Positions 20,490 through 33,931 are shown, numbered from the stretch's first letter. The stretch: DNA of 64,000 nucleotides from Alentia gelatinosa (GCA_950022655.1 OX465583.1:14531298-14595297), one strand, 5' to 3'. Numbers and translations: made by a program. Notes: generated from the sequence alone by a model not told the origin.

Positions 20490-21565
20490 GCTTTCAATAC
20501 GACATAACTTTGGCTATAGATAGATTTTCTCACTGGTGCGACATGAATAAACTAACAGTAAATGCGGAAAAAACCAAGATAATGTATATTGGGACACACC
20601 AAAAAAATAAGAAGAGAACCATATATATCTATAAAACTTACGGGAAATGAACTAAAAATAGCAGATAAATACAGATACTTAGGTATTCTTTTGGATCAAA
20701 CCCTGAATTACCAATGTCATGTAAAAGAGATTATTAGAAGAATAACACACAGAATGTATCAGTTAAGCAAAATGAAGAACTATCTATCATCTCATACCTA
20801 ACTAACACTCTACAATGTGACCATAATGCTGTATATGGATTACGGAGACATATTATTCAACTCAGCTGGTCTAAACGTACTGGGGAAACTTCAGATTATA
20901 CAAAATAAATGTTTGAGAATGGCCTTTAATTTAGATAAAAGATCTCACGTAGAAAATGTGCACAATATAGCAAATATGCCTTATCTCACCATGAGACGGC
21001 ATGCACATTTACGAAACTATGCTTATAAAAGATCGCTGAAACCGGAATATATTGATGTACGCATAACCAAGACTAGGCAAAATGAGGCTAAAGTGCTCAA
21101 AATATTTAGACCAAAACTGGAAACTTATAAAAGAAGTGTTGAATACCAGACCGCTGAGGTATGGAATAATATGCCACCAGTCTTAAGATCAACGCCGACC
21201 TATAAGGAATTTAAAAAACTGACTAGAAAGGTGATGATGGAGTCTGTACCTGACATGATCTAATGTACCACACAGATCTATATATATATCATCTAAATCA
21301 CTAAGGAGAATGATCAAAGGTATTCATCTGAAAAATACCGTTATCTGAATGTCATAAATTCATTCCATGTGGGTGGACTGTGGTAAAGCAACTATAGTGA
21401 CGACCACAATTATTGTTTGTATACAAGCTAATAAGGGAGCTGTTGGAAACCAGCGTATGTATGCGCTGAACAGCGTACCCTCTTTATGTACCAACTGTGT
21501 CAGAATCGTACGATGTTAAAACCAAGTAAATGAATAAAGAAAGTTGTCAAAAAAAAAACAAAAAA
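20490..21565 (+). mobile_element. LINE 3' half: RT thumb and ORF2 C-terminus
   Basis: The frame opens with DITLAIDRFSHWCDMNKLTV and NAEKTKIMYIGT (the post-palm region of LINE RT). A frameshift near 20625 leads to LKIADKYRYLGILLDQTLNY. After one stop (20800) the long C-terminal part at 20817-21263 has MLYMDYGDILFNSAG, KLQIIQNKCLRMAF, AEVWNNMPPVLRSTPTYKEF and a stop. A 3' UTR ends in an A-rich tail at about 21548-21568. The palm with the catalytic Asp pair is missing (5' truncation). Confidence 0.85.
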
Positions 21566-21569
21566 AAAA

Positions 21570-22263
21570 GCCTTACAGGTAGATCTTAGGCAGTGGGATA
21601 AAGAATCTTTTTCTCTGTTTACATTTGTTGTACACACGTTATCTATTCAAAGAAATGTTTGTGACAATCCTTTAAGGCCCAACAGAACTGTGATAGGCAC
21701 TTCATCGGACCGAGCACCTTAGCAGAAATAAAGTTTTGGTAATGCTTTGATTTGTTTATTGATGAATTGTGTCATTAAATATGCAAATTAACTTAACACT
21801 ACAAGCCCCACTCATTCCAACCGCCCATCGACCGCTGCACACACACAAACCACAAGGTAAGACTTCTATGAAGCAGCTAGCTGTTGAGTTTACTCAAAGG
21901 TCAAGCGCAAATGATACTCTGTAATTATGTCATAGATACACATGTTATTTAATAGTCGTGTTGACAAGACATGATGGTTTGCATTTGCCACATCTTTCCA
22001 ACTTTCTACAAACCAGACAGTGTTCTCGTATATCAGATCATCAAAATGGATGCTAAGGAAAGGATCACAGGTAGAAATGAAGGTATAAGTATATCGTGGC
22101 AGCTGCTAATGCAATAGTGTATACGTAGAAAGTCATCAATGGAAAATGTATAACTGTTAAGGAATAAAACTGAGAGCGATAAACTGAGATATAATGACTA
22201 AGACGGGCCCGAATTATGGATATGAGTTGTTTATTGAATATCCACAATTATAGAAATTTGAGT
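21570..22263. other. No gene recognised
   Basis: AT-rich DNA without recognisable domains or repeat ends. Confidence 0.4.
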
Positions 22264-22614
22264 TATTTTCGTCCTGAGGCAATTGCCGGGGCAATCTCCC
22301 GAGAAATAGGTTCAAGGCCCTACTTGCCAATAAAGAGGCAAGAAAGGGAAAGAGTTATTGTTCTGTAGGGTGGTTGGGTGGTTCCGAACAGTCTGGCGTA
22401 CCAGGGTTGAGTGAGGGTGAGCACTCGTTGAGCTAGACTGTAGTACGTCCCGTTGTCGCTAGGTGCCAGGGCGCTCATGCTCCCAAACTGGTAACCCGAA
22501 GGCGGCGCGGTGCGTGGACGGACTATCGTTGAGCCGGGTGAGCTGCATCCGGTCACGTGGTACCCCGGTACGCAGGGGATGTCCGGTCACATGACGCGTC
22601 CTTAGCGTCCGGGA
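22264..22614. other. CpG-containing GC-rich patch of unknown nature
   Basis: Base composition rises sharply relative to the flanks, with CGGCGCGG and several ACGCG/CCGG motifs. A 78-codon minus-strand frame (22556-22320) spans it with no recognised domain. It could be a CpG-rich exon or promoter, or an old SINE-like repeat. Confidence 0.3.
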
Positions 22615-22928
22615 CCAGGGACCTGTTTCGCTAGTTTCATGACATGTCTAGATCATCTAGATGGTGTGTCCGGTTTCATAAGAACTAGACATTAGACTTT
22701 GTTTTGTCCCTTCTTGCTTGCACTGCTGGTACCGCTTTTCATATCTGTCAAACACTTTTGTACCAAAACTAGTGAAACAGGTCCTATCGTGTGTATATTT
22801 GTCTAATTCTTATGTTTGGGGTCCGTCTTTTCGAAAGGGTAGCTACTTGTGTTGTCACGAAACTAGACAACCCCAATGTCTGTATGGTGTGACAGACATG
22901 TCACAAGACTACTGAAACAGGTCCCAGG
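22615..22928. mobile_element. CCNGGGACC MITE, copy C (rearranged)
   Basis: It starts CCAGGGACCTGTTTCGCTAG and ends GACTACTGAAACAGGTCCCAGG. An internal ACTAGTGAAACAGGTCC near 22770-22787 is an extra, inner terminus. The copy therefore looks like a truncated unit joined to, or inserted in, a second one. Confidence 0.75.
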
Positions 22929-23395
22929 TCACGCCTCGCATTACCCCCAACCCGCCGGTTAGGAATAATGAAGTGAAGGAAGGCTGCAGGACATTAGTGT
23001 TAAAAGCAAGAATCCAATACAATTATGAAGACTAGGGATGACAATCTCGAAAGAGAAAAGAAAACTCTTGATGTACGCCCTTTGGGGAAATATAAGGGAT
23101 TTGAGAAAAGTTTTGAATTAGTATAAATCGTCTTGAGGCCTAGGTCTGGAATATTGATCAGTAGATCGGTCTCAAACACACGCCTTTATGTCATCCTGTA
23201 AAATCCAATTCGTCGATTATCACTCTCCTTGATTCTATAACTCTAATCTGGAGGTAGAGCAGTGCCTAGTTAACTAGCAAATATTCTCCAAAACTCTTTA
23301 ATAAAGCTCTCTATCCAGAAGTCATCGTGTTACTCTCCACTTGTTAAAACATGGTTTTGAAGCGATATATCACCGTTTAGACGGTACAGAAATGA

Positions 23396-23698
23396 CCAGG
23401 GACCTGTTTCAGTAGGCTCGTGACATTAGGCCTAGACAGACATCAACAGAGGCACCAACAGTGCAAGCAACAGCGGAAAAAGTCTAGCAAATATCAGAAA
23501 ATCGGAGCGCCCAATCTTCTTCATATTTGGAACGATTATAGGTTATATGTATCCCCTACTCATGTTAAAGTGTCATTGCTTAATTCCTACGAGAAGTGAG
23601 TGAAACTTCGGTGTCATTGATTGCAATCTTGTGATCTGTCCGTATGGTGTCACAGACGCCATCTAGACATGTCACGAAACTACTGAAACAGGTACCAG
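23396..23698. mobile_element. CCNGGGACC MITE, copy D
   Basis: CCAGGGACCTGTTTCAGTAG opens it and CTACTGAAACAGGTACCAG closes it. The interior matches copy B in the same orientation and copy A in reverse. Confidence 0.85.
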
Positions 23699-26600
23699 AA
23701 CAGAAAGGCGTCCTTTCTTCTTTTTATGGTGACAGGTTTACTATTGTGACATTTCAGTAGTTATCTCGGCACTATGGAAAGAAAAAAAGGTGAATATACA
23801 TAAAGAAGATATAATTAAAGAATACCCCCTATTACTGTCAGTCGAAAATGCCCTGATATCTTCGTCACAGCACAGAGCCATGCATGCGCTCAGGCGTAAC
23901 ATTTTCACGGTCCGGTGACTGTTACACTCAGGACACAGAGAGACGAGACTCAGGCACAGACAGCTCCTAGAGGAGAAGAACATAAAGAGAAACACTCCAC
24001 CATCACTACTTCCCGAACCCCGTCTCGCTCCAAGCCTGGCAATAGGCGGTAGATAATTGGCTGTTTCATTTTTGTCATTACCGCTAAGCATTGCGAGGTT
24101 GCTGGCACGAGAGACGATGCATAGGGTGTAAAGATTGCTTGATCCTTTCATCAATGTATTCATTATTGTCCTCCATCTTGATCAATAGAAGCACGATCAG
24201 GGTGAACAGTGTTGGGTAAATAATAAAGTTCACTGTCCTTTCCTGTTTATCATAATTACCAATAAACATCACCATTTCTATTTCTGGTTTGAAGAGGTAC
24301 AAATAATCATCACGCGATATGTGATAGAGAAAAAGAAAACCATTCCATAATTGACAGGTGTCACTATGCGATAGGAAACTTGTAACTTGATATCCCCGAA
24401 AACACATCTTCTTTTTCATATTGAAAGCATTTTTCTAGACCGACAGCAATTAGAGCAGACTCGCAACCATTCCAGTGTCACTCACAGATGTAATAATATG
24501 TCCAATGAATGGTACAAATCACTTCCTGCGAGCCAATTACAGCAATTAGCCTTCGCATCGGCCGAACCCAATAATAACATTTTTTCCCCTGCATACAGAG
24601 GACAGATAAATGGTCCCCCGCGCTAATTAACGAAGCCCTGAGGGAAGAATATCTAGTAATGATCAAAGAAGAACAAGAGTGTCTTCAAATCAGAGATAAG
24701 ATGCTCGATGTCTTTCCTAAAATTCACAAGTCTGTAATAAAGCTGTTATCAAACATTCGGAGGTTAATTTGTTGATTGACACTTATAAATACAGCTGGCA
24801 ATCTCTTTCAGGGATTACACACGCTATGAATAAGCGCCTTTTTTAGAAGAAAACAGTGTTCTTCCACGGACATAATGGGATCTAATCTACTTTTAAACTG
24901 ATATTCTTAAATGATCAGATTTGGTTGCTGTGTCTTTGCCCTAGACTTTGACTAGCCTTCCCCGGGAGCTGAACGCATTGCCATAATCTTTGTTTGTATG
25001 ATACATACCTTTCCCTAATGTGCTAAGTGCAGAGTACGTGTGAGACTTGTAATAAAGAGTATTGTAAAAAATACTGTTTTGATATCACTAATGGGAAGTA
25101 AAGCATTGCTCTATGATTATGAGAGATGATATCGGCTATAACCAAAGCAGCGCCAGAACCCAGTATTCTTTTTGCCGCTCTCAGTCCCCCCATGGTCAGC
25201 GATGGCATAACGGATATAGTATATTATTTCGTATGCAATATGGGCGTAACAGCATGAGCAGATATAGAAATACAAGAAAGGGCAAAACATATTAAGACGA
25301 ATAAAAATATAGATCCAGTTGAAACGGATCAACACTGAAAAAATATTACGTACAAGTCAAGGTTTTCATATAGTCAGTTAAAAAAAAACCCTATATGAGC
25401 CGTTACATACATAATCTCAGTAAAATGGTTGCCTGTCACTCGTACTGAAGTATGGGAGAGCGGGATTCATGTTCGCAGGAATTTGTATACTACGTGACCA
25501 CTTATTTGCTAGCGGCTTAGGTCTCCACACATTTCCTCACAGCCTCAAACCTCCAGTATGGAAATAAACAAATATGGGCTCAATCGATATGACAACGACA
25601 GTTGGGCAGAGGAGATTAACTCTGCTGTTGGGAAGGTGCCAAAATATTGACCACGGTAAATAAGTTCCCTAACGTTTAGTCCGTTATCCGAGCCCTGGTA
25701 TGTTGGCTCTTGGGGAAATTTCTTTGTGGTCCGGGGAAAGAAAAGCTGAAAAGTTGTGTGGTGCCACCAGTGAGACAGGACGTTGAGAGGAAGATGAGGT
25801 GAGACATTATACACAGAAAGCGAGTACATCAACGTTCTGAAGGTGTATATCGCTGAGGCTGGCCCACGAAGTACACTTGAATGGGGTATGGACATGAGAT
25901 ATTATCCAATGATTAATCAATGCATTCTACTTCTCTTAAAACTTAATTGAAATTAAAGTTTATCATTCTTTGGTCTCAAAAATCATTCAAATTGTAAGTC
26001 TCATTTTCCACTATAGTTATGTTTATCTAAATGCGCACGAAAGACGTGTAAATTGTCGGAAAAAATTTCATAGAAAGAAACCACCGTTAGAAGCCCTGAG
26101 CCCTTTCACAGCGAGTTCCGCTTAGAAACGTTAGAATTTCAAAAGTGAGCATGGTGTAACTCCTATTCAATCAAACATGAAACGCCAATCGCAACAAGTA
26201 ATAAAAGAGGAGGGAGAACGAGGAGGGAGGTGCATGGTTGAGGAAACAGGATGGCAACTGTCATCTAAGGACTCGCAATCCATTACCTGGAATTGCAATA
26301 TTTGCACTCAGCTATTTTAATACAGTCAGTACCAGGGATCCTGGACAGACTATGAAAGAGTGGAGGCCATTGGCCCCTTCTGACACAAACTCCAGAAATA
26401 GATATTTCTGTCAAGTGATGCTTCACAATAAAGATCTGATGTAATCCAGCTGACACGGACATTGCACTGAAACCACTTCACTCGCCGTTTAAAATAGACG
26501 ACTGAAGACGTGACAACTGTAGATCGTCTAGGGACAATTCGTCAGGTAGTGCTCCTTGAGAAAGAATCGTTACCAAGAATCGTGAACTTCAAGCCTTTAG

Positions 26601-27095
26601 ATTAGACTACTTATAATCATTCAAATGCGTCCCGTTCATTCAATATCTAAAGGCTTATGGTGGTGACAGATAGGTTAAAAAGGCTGAGGGTTGATCAGCT
26701 AAATGTTTGTATTTCCCATTAGAAAGAGGGTTAATTAATAATAGTGATCTGCTCATAAGCAAGTTGATTTATGACTGAGATATTACAGAATTGTGGTATT
26801 CCTCCATCAATTCAAGCCGCTTTGAAAAAGTCGTCAGCTTAAAATTGTCTCAGAATCGTCAGGCTCCATGCTATATTGCGCAATCTGACAATCGATGATC
26901 GTCACCCGATTTCTAAATTACACAAGATGATTTCTAGTTGTCGACAATGGATAATCGTCAGGTGGTGCTAAATTTAGGAATCTTCGCCTTTAAGCATCTA
27001 CTGTAAATGCCAGGGAATGAGACGTAGGGACTCCCTGTAGAGTGAGCTGCTCGCTGAGGTAAGGAATGACAGGCACGTTACAGTGACTTACACCG
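23699..27095. other. Long stretch without recognisable genes
   Basis: Several 60-140-codon frames are open, mainly on the minus strand (24163-23741, 24419-24084, 25895-25545), but none shows a domain I know. A short near-direct repeat, TCGTCAGGTRGTGCT, occurs at about 26540 and 26955. AGCCTTTAGAT/ATCTAAAGGCT forms an inverted pair near 26595 and 26647. Cryptic host exons cannot be excluded. Confidence 0.4.
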
Positions 27096-27098
27096 TTA

Positions 27099-27488
27099 AA
27101 GCCTGCCCCCACCTACCACGATTCTGGTCCCGATTGGCCTTATGACGGCCTTCCCGACACCATTCCGATTCTAGCGTGAGGTCTGGCAAAATCGTGGTAG
27201 GTGGGACAGGTTTCTGCGATTCCGTCCACGACAGCTCACGATAGGCTGCGATGAAAACGCCAATCGAAGAGGTCCCGATAAATTCAAACATGTTGGAAAT
27301 TTTGTAGCCTGTCGTTGGGTATCGTAGACTATCGGGAAGCTATCGTGGTCAGCGCGTATGATTCACAGATTGGATCACGACAGAGGTCTACGATTCGGGG
27401 ACCTCCCGATAGGTCACGATTTCGCCATTTCAAATCTTAGCGATCGGGAAGCATGTCGTGGCCTATCGTGGTAGGTGGGGGTCCCCTC
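27099..27488. mobile_element. CCTACCACGAT palindromic MITE, sister family (TTA target site)
   Basis: The left end ...CCCCCACCTACCACGAT is mirrored by ATCGTGGTAGGTGGGGGTCCCCTC at the right. TTA flanks both sides (27096-27098, 27489-27491). Internal TCCCGAT/ATCGGGA and CTATCGTGG/CCACGACA blocks form the arms, and the centre is CAAACATGTTGG (about 27286). Architecture, target and centre parallel the CCACGACA MITEs, but the arm words differ. Confidence 0.8.
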
Positions 27489-27491
27489 TTA

Positions 27492-29174
27492 TACAGTTCA
27501 CTCAGGAACCTGCTCTTTGTGGCCGACCTTTGCTGACACACAGACATCACCGATACACAGTCACACCCAGCTCATCTCACTCAGTGGATAAATCCGTATG
27601 GTTGAGTTGCGGCTAGTTTTACCATTTGGCTTCTCAATTTAAAGGGACAGTCACATTTATATTTCAGACAGTGTCGCCCGGCGGTACCACCAAGAGCTGG
27701 CTTTTAATTCACCGCACGTCGAGTGTGCCACGTGAGAGGGGCGCTACCTTTAATCCGGTCTCTTCTGCCATCTCACAAAGCCAGGCCTGCATTCCGCATA
27801 CGCATTCTTTCACAAACTTTGTCTCTTTCGCTCTGTCTGTCTCGCACTCTCTCAGTAGGTCTGTCTCAATCGAAATATATCTCATTTTTTCTTAAAATTT
27901 GTTTTTCTCCAAATGTTAGAGGTTTTAATTGATCATCAAATTCTGAGACAAACTCAGTTCTTGAACCTGATAATGTTGCAGATTCCTGTTAAAAAAGATA
28001 TATATACCCCCTCCCCCTCACACACACACTCCCTCTCTGTCTTTCATTATGTCTGTCTCCCTGACAGTCAATCTATCTTCCTATCTGTCTCTATCTTTCC
28101 CTCTGTCTGCCTCTATCTCTCAGGCCAGGATTCCTTCTATTTTTCATACTTTTCTCTGTGTGTCTGTCTGCCCCTCTGGCTTTCCGTCTCTTTCCTGTTC
28201 AGTAGATCATAAAAGAACACCGGATCACAAATCAAGCTTGAAATCACGTTTTCTCTGATTGTTCCCCTTTCGCCAGGGAAAGGGTTATGCACCCTCCGGA
28301 CCAAGTATGAATCTAAGCAGTTGGGATGAAGTCATTTCTCAGAATGGCTTCGATTCAGATTACGAAAGGGTACGTGGAGACGATAACAGAGCCCAGCCCC
28401 TAAGATAAACATAAGATTGTGATCTAGGTTATACCTAGATTTATATATTTGTTTATCAAGAACTCCAAATAGTACTAAATCACATGGTTCTAGACTGATA
28501 TAAAGGATCGCACATGTATCAACAGTTATAATGTGACTTTCCAGTCAGGAGTGATGACATATTCTGGCATCCTCTATTCCCAAGATGCAGTCTGGACCAA
28601 CCACCGCTGTTAAACCGAACCAGAAAGTAGAGGGAGTGAGGAAGATGTTTGAAAAGGGTTTGATTCTAAAGCTATGGTGTGCTGGAGTAGACAGGCAATA
28701 GTTTTCAATTGACGTTGGGTCGGCTGCTGATTTCACTTTTGAATTCTAAGTTTCTATATTGTGGGGACAGTAGATGAAGCATTCAACAGTCAATAATCTA
28801 TCATCGTCACATCACAAACCAACGACAAACGAGATTAATGAGTCGCAGTGTTTTGTGACACCATACAGTGAAAATCTACAGTGAAATAGCTGGAAACCAC
28901 CCGGGTGACACCATCACTCATGCTTCTGGCATTTATCTGGCCAGTTAGTTGTGTGCGACTCCCATTGGAGGCTATGATCATACACACACAAAGTCACAAA
29001 GAATGGCACGCTGGGAGATTTCTACAATGCACGCTGCTGGCAGATGAGCAGTGCTCACAGAGGCAAAGTCTCTGTGGTTCCCGGCAGGGGGCAGGCGGAG
29101 CAGCATTGATGGGGGCTCAGGAACGGCAGGCAGGAGAGGTATAGCGGTGGCATATCTACACCACAAAATATGCT
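27492..29174. other. No gene; pyrimidine-rich simple sequence at 27825-28195
   Basis: CTCTGTCTGTCTC-type and CACACACAC tracts dominate 27825-28195 and create low-complexity frames. The rest shows no recognisable feature. Confidence 0.5.
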
Positions 29175-29545
29175 TTAACCCTTTAAGGACGGCTGCCTGG
29201 AGCCCAGCTAGTCCCATAAGGACGGCTGCTGGTGGCAGTCTATCTGGCTATAGGACGGCCACATTTTGGTTAAAACTAATATCCAAGGTTGTAACCATGA
29301 AATATGATACATAATCTCAAATTATTTATTTCTTTTTAATAGAAATACTAAAGATGATGTCCTATCTACATTTTCTGAAGATTTCATGAATACTGCTCTA
29401 TTATTTCATTGTTAAAACATTTTTGTTAATATTGGGACAATGATGCCTCAAGGCATCATACGTCTTTAGTGCGGTGATGCCTCCAGGCATCATGCGTCTT
29501 TAGTGTGGTGATGCCTCCAGGCATCATGCATCCTTAAAGGGTTAA
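29175..29545. mobile_element. piggyBac-type MITE, copy 1 (TTAA target)
   Basis: TTAA-CCCTTTAAGGACGG at the left and CCTTAAAGGG-TTAA at the right. The right part holds three copies of the small palindrome ATGCCTCMAGGCAT near 29449, 29488 and 29514. TTAA targets plus CCC/GGG ends are the hallmark of piggyBac. There is no transposase here, so it is non-autonomous. Confidence 0.85.
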
Positions 29546-29779
29546 CCGTGGAGGAAATATGTTGGAAGCCCACGCTGGAAAGGAGGAACCGGCACCAATG
29601 CAATAGAAAAGACACTGTGTCAGGTTGCAGGGTCTTCAGCAAGAGCGTGGGTGTAGGTGTGATATTAACGCCTAGCCAGCCTTTAATGGCGGATGGTATT
29701 CTACACCGTTCCCTCCATGTATGTGTGCATTCATACTCCTCCCTGTGTCCAGCTTCAGCTCTTAAGACCAATACCCACT

Positions 29780-30078
29780 GTACGATTCCGGAACATTGAT
29801 GTTCCTTTGTCGGCGACAAAGGGACAGTCTTTAGTCTCAGGCCAGGCCTCTGGTACAGAATCGCCCAGTGTGGCACCCCCCTCCAGTCCCTGGCCTAGGA
29901 CTAGTCCTAACCCCCCATAGGGATGTTCTTTTGTCGCCGACAAAGTACAGGTCCATGTTCCGAAATCGGCCCCGACAGATTTATCAACATGTTGATAAAA
30001 TTTGTCGCCGACAACGGAGTTTAAGAAATACCCCCCGTGGTGCATTCCGATATCGGCCCCAAATTTGTCTTAAGGTTG
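29780..30078. repeat. Palindrome cluster with three TTTGTCGSCGACAAA motifs
   Basis: TTTGTCGGCGACAAA at 29806, TTTGTCGCCGACAAA near 29930 and TTTGTCGCCGACAAC at 30001. ATTTATCAACATGTTGATAAAAT lies between them and ATTCCGGAACATTG/CATTCCGATATCGG near the ends. It has the look of a palindromic MITE, but I could not fix its ends or a target duplication. Confidence 0.55.
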
Positions 30079-31362
30079 TCTTAAGGTGATTACCATAACA
30101 TTACATAGGATTACAGTCGTTCCCACACCTTAATTGACAGATACAAACTCTCTATCTCTTGTGTATAGGAAATCTGCACTGTAGATGCTAATGCGGCGAT
30201 CTTCCCTTATATTCAATGTATAAACTATAAAGAAAACTATATCAATTCACGAACTGTACTTTCATATACGTAAAGGGAGCATCATGTATCAATATAATAA
30301 CCAAGGAATATTAGGATAGTGTACCAAGATGAAGGAGCCAAACAAATTAGTTTAGCAAGTAATGAGTTCGGGTCCAAAATCTTGGCACACTAGTATTCAC
30401 TTTATTATATACCAAATATTATCTGTACAACGTAAACACTTTACCTTACTAACCCCTAATTTGTTAGTCCAGTCATTATCGCTTCATAACAAACACGTAG
30501 TGATGTATCAGTCCTGCATGCTTTGACTTCACTAACTCTGATGTCAATGCGCCGGAAGCAGTCACTCTTCAAGCACATCTTTAGTAATATACGTATGGAG
30601 CGTATCGACAGAATGGACCAGCAAAACGTCCACCATTTTGTTTGTTCATTTTTTCCTCTAAATGTCAGCAAGTCACATGATATAGAGGATAGTACTTACT
30701 GAACACTGTACAGTATAGGGACACTCTGTAAATATACAGCTACTACTTGCTTAGCAGAGGTTAGTAAATGTTAATAATACGTGCATCGGTATAAAATAAA
30801 TTCATAAATGAAAATGTTATCGTAGGTGATTTGATTTAATCATATTTGTAAAGCGCACTTTACCTGCGATTACCTTACCATATATGGACAACAGCCATAT
30901 TTAAAGAAAATAACCAAGATAGGCTTCTTTAGTGTCACCTGAGAATATGAAAGGCCTCACAGTAATGAATAACGGACCCTCGATGTCTTGTGACCATTCA
31001 TACAATATCCATCCTCCACTTATCGTCACCTCATTACTTCAGGTTATTGTAGAGACCACTGAGGTACACTATACATGATTGGGAAGAGCTCGGTGATCTG
31101 ATAACAACCATACATACAGCCCACACAGCACTGGTCATGTCTCCCCATCTCATACATACTAGTTCACTTACTCTATGATAAAAGATTGTGCATGTTGATA
31201 TTTCCTAGGAGAGGTTGCTATTATCAACCTTTCATTTACGTTCGTTCAAGGGAAGATACCTTCACAGACGTCAATAGTTTTCGAATTATGCGTCAAAAAC
31301 TGGAACTAAAATATAAATGGATGCGGTCTATTTGCACGTAGCGCAAATTACATCTCAATTAT
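30079..31362. other. No gene recognised
   Basis: AT-rich DNA. The minus frame at 30671-30456 has no known domain. Confidence 0.4.
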
Positions 31363-31480
31363 ACTTTTTTTTTTTGGTCAAGTTTATTAGGGTTTTCATC
31401 AAATACATATGCATGATGTCCAGGCTCGGCGTAGCCGTTCTTCCGCCTGGTCCCTCAGGTTCGGAAGTAGAAAACAAAAT
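31363..31480 (-). mobile_element. Retrotransposon 3' tail, minus strand
   Basis: On the minus strand the sequence runs CGAACCTGAGGGACCAGGCG, TACGCCGAGCCTGGACATCA, AAACCCTAATAAACTTGACC and then an A-tract of ten. An AATAAA signal precedes a poly-A end. The upstream body is not recognisable. Confidence 0.5.
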
Positions 31481-33202
31481 TATATAATTGTTGACTGAGT
31501 AGTTGACCACAGATTTCAAGGGAGTCTTAGTAATGGGATGAGATGAATGGTTTCTATTCTCCTCTATTGGACTAAAATCCAGTATTATACAGGCTCAAGT
31601 GAGTAAACAGTCTTAGCTCTTATCACAATGGCGGCCTGGAATAGACCAGCACCAATACAAAGTTTGACTTTATTTCTAACCTCAGGTATATACATGTGGT
31701 AATGTGGTAACTGTGATAATGATTTATTATATAAGATATGAATACCAAAGTAGGACCCTGAGAATGCTAAACTCTCTATTAGGACATAAAGCTCAAACGA
31801 GCATGGTCGATCACTTCACCGTTGAATCCTTGACATGACACTTTTCTTTATTTCATCTGTCCCTGGCGGAAGCAGTTTCAATTTAGAGGAACCAAGTCGA
31901 ACGATATTGGAGGATAACCAGGTCAGGCGATATTGGATGATACTAATACCAATTGCCGAGAATGTATTAACCATGTATTTTACGATTTTCCTCAAACAAG
32001 GCACTACCAATTGTTGAGATATTATTTGCAGTTTTACGCTAAATCGCCGATGCAAATGGCACTTTCGTATCGAGACAACCTTGGATTATAAATAGATCAA
32101 CGCAGACCTTTTGCTATGGCCACTTGCCTAGACACACGGACCGTAAAATGGTTGTTGTTTATATAGTGGTAAATCATGAGGCGGAGGTTACTTTTACTGC
32201 AGTTTATCTTAGGATGGGAGATGAGGGGGTCACTCGCCGGATTCCGACACGTTTGAGCGGTAAACCTAGCTCCCCGTCACCTCCCGTCCACTTACTCCCT
32301 TTCCGCCATATTGCCAGCGACACGTTTCTCGCGTTTACCCTCCTTATTATCGCCTATTTTACCTGGTACTTCCAACACCCATCTCTCCATTGTCCTTCAG
32401 CCCACCCCGCCTCCCACTGCTCCCCCAGCGCTTAGCTGTCCTACATCGTCCTCCGCACCCACCACTTATCGGCACTTATCGGTGGCTTTCGTTGATAAAT
32501 GATGTCTTATCTTCCAAATGGAGGCGTATCAATCCACTTTTATTGGACCATTAGGCATTTCACAACCGTAAGGGACAGGGTGTAGTTGATTGATCACGGC
32601 TTGGATTTTAAGAAAAAAAAGGTTCGCATTTTAAGACCACGCACCCTACTTTTCACCAACGTCGTGAGGTTACTCAGACATTGAGACACCACTAAAAGGA
32701 GTCACTTATGATTAAAGTAAAAAAAAAAAAAAAAGTGCCCCTTTCAGTTTCAGGTGGCGGGAGATTGTTTGAGACTGTGTTTAACGGCGGTTGTTTTAAT
32801 TTGAGGAATTTAGCGAGGAGCCATTCTTAGTCAGACTAATACTGACTCAGCACCAATAACATGACGAGTAATGTTTATTCAGACTTAAGGCATCTTTACT
32901 GCATTTCAATAGGGGATGGTCGATCGGCAAGCATCCTGAGAAAGACACAATTCAATTAAACTTATCTGCACATGCAAAGACCTTTTTTAATTACTACTGG
33001 TAAATCATTTTAAAAGTAGGATTTTAACAGATTAATTTTTCAGCTTAAATCCTATCAAATAGGAGGTAGATGAGACGTAATTTGCACACAGAGGGATATT
33101 GATTAAAGCTTGACTGAAGGCATGGTGGAGCCTAGCAGATGAATATCAAGGAAATATGTTAGAAACACCAAGGGAAAAGGCCGCAGAGCCTTCTTGGATA
33201 GG
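31481..33202. other. No gene recognised
   Basis: A 15-A run lies near 32722-32735. Pro/Ser-rich frames at 32311-32502 are low complexity. No domain was identified. Confidence 0.4.
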
Positions 33203-33931
33203 TTTTTTTATTTATTTTTTTCTTTTTATTTAGTAAGAGATACATGGACATTCTGCCTGGCGGCAGGTTTTTTGTTTCCGCAGCGTGGACATCTATACAT
33301 ATGTCATAGCCTCATAACATCAGTCAGTTTATACAACATGGTACATATTCAAATCAACACACGATATATGTCAGGTAAGTAAGTAAGGTAATAAGTGATT
33401 GATGTGGTTAATAAGATGAGATGAAACTGCCGCTGAACATAGATATTATTCTGTGAAAGTCTGTAGCCTACTCTTCTGCTGTACATGGCTTTTATATGTC
33501 GACAATCTAGGGCAATCCTGAGCCTCTTTTGACAGGCCATTCCAGAGAAACATACCCTCATATAAGGGGTTTCTCTAGAAATGGCCTGTCTGAGGCCTCT
33601 TTAGTTTTACCTGTCGTTTTTCTTGAGTACGGGTTCTTGGTTCTTTAGCAGGAACTAATTTTTTTCAATAACGTCTCATGAACATATATTTCAGATAAGT
33701 TCGCCTGACTGCGAGATGATCTACCTTACATTCATTGTGTAATCTATCAACACTAATATCTCCAATACCATAACGAGTACATATTCTTAATCCTCGATTT
33801 TGGAGTTTTTGTAGTTTACTTAACAAAGTACTTGAGGCACCACTTACGAAGTAGCCGGAGTAATCGAAGATCGGGGCTATCATCACTTTATATATCCTTA
33901 AACTCACTGCTTTACTTGTTTCCACAATCAT
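33203..33931 (-). mobile_element. LINE 3' end, minus strand
   Basis: The frame at 33931-33665 contains VSLRIYKVMIAPIFDYSGYF, SKLQKLQNRGLRICTRYG and DRLHNECKVDHLAVRRTYLK, the region after the palm of LINE RT. Frameshifted remnants (NPLYEGMFLWNGL) follow near 33570-33520. The 3' UTR ends in an A-rich tail at about 33205-33232. It is truncated and disrupted. Confidence 0.8.

Noticed and set aside
24084..24419. 111-codon minus ORF with a hydrophobic stretch
   Set aside because: No recognisable family, no start context or splice support; AT-rich sequence yields such frames by chance.
28016..28212. Ser/Leu-rich ORFs at 27.6-28.2 kb
   Set aside because: Translation of CT-rich simple sequence.
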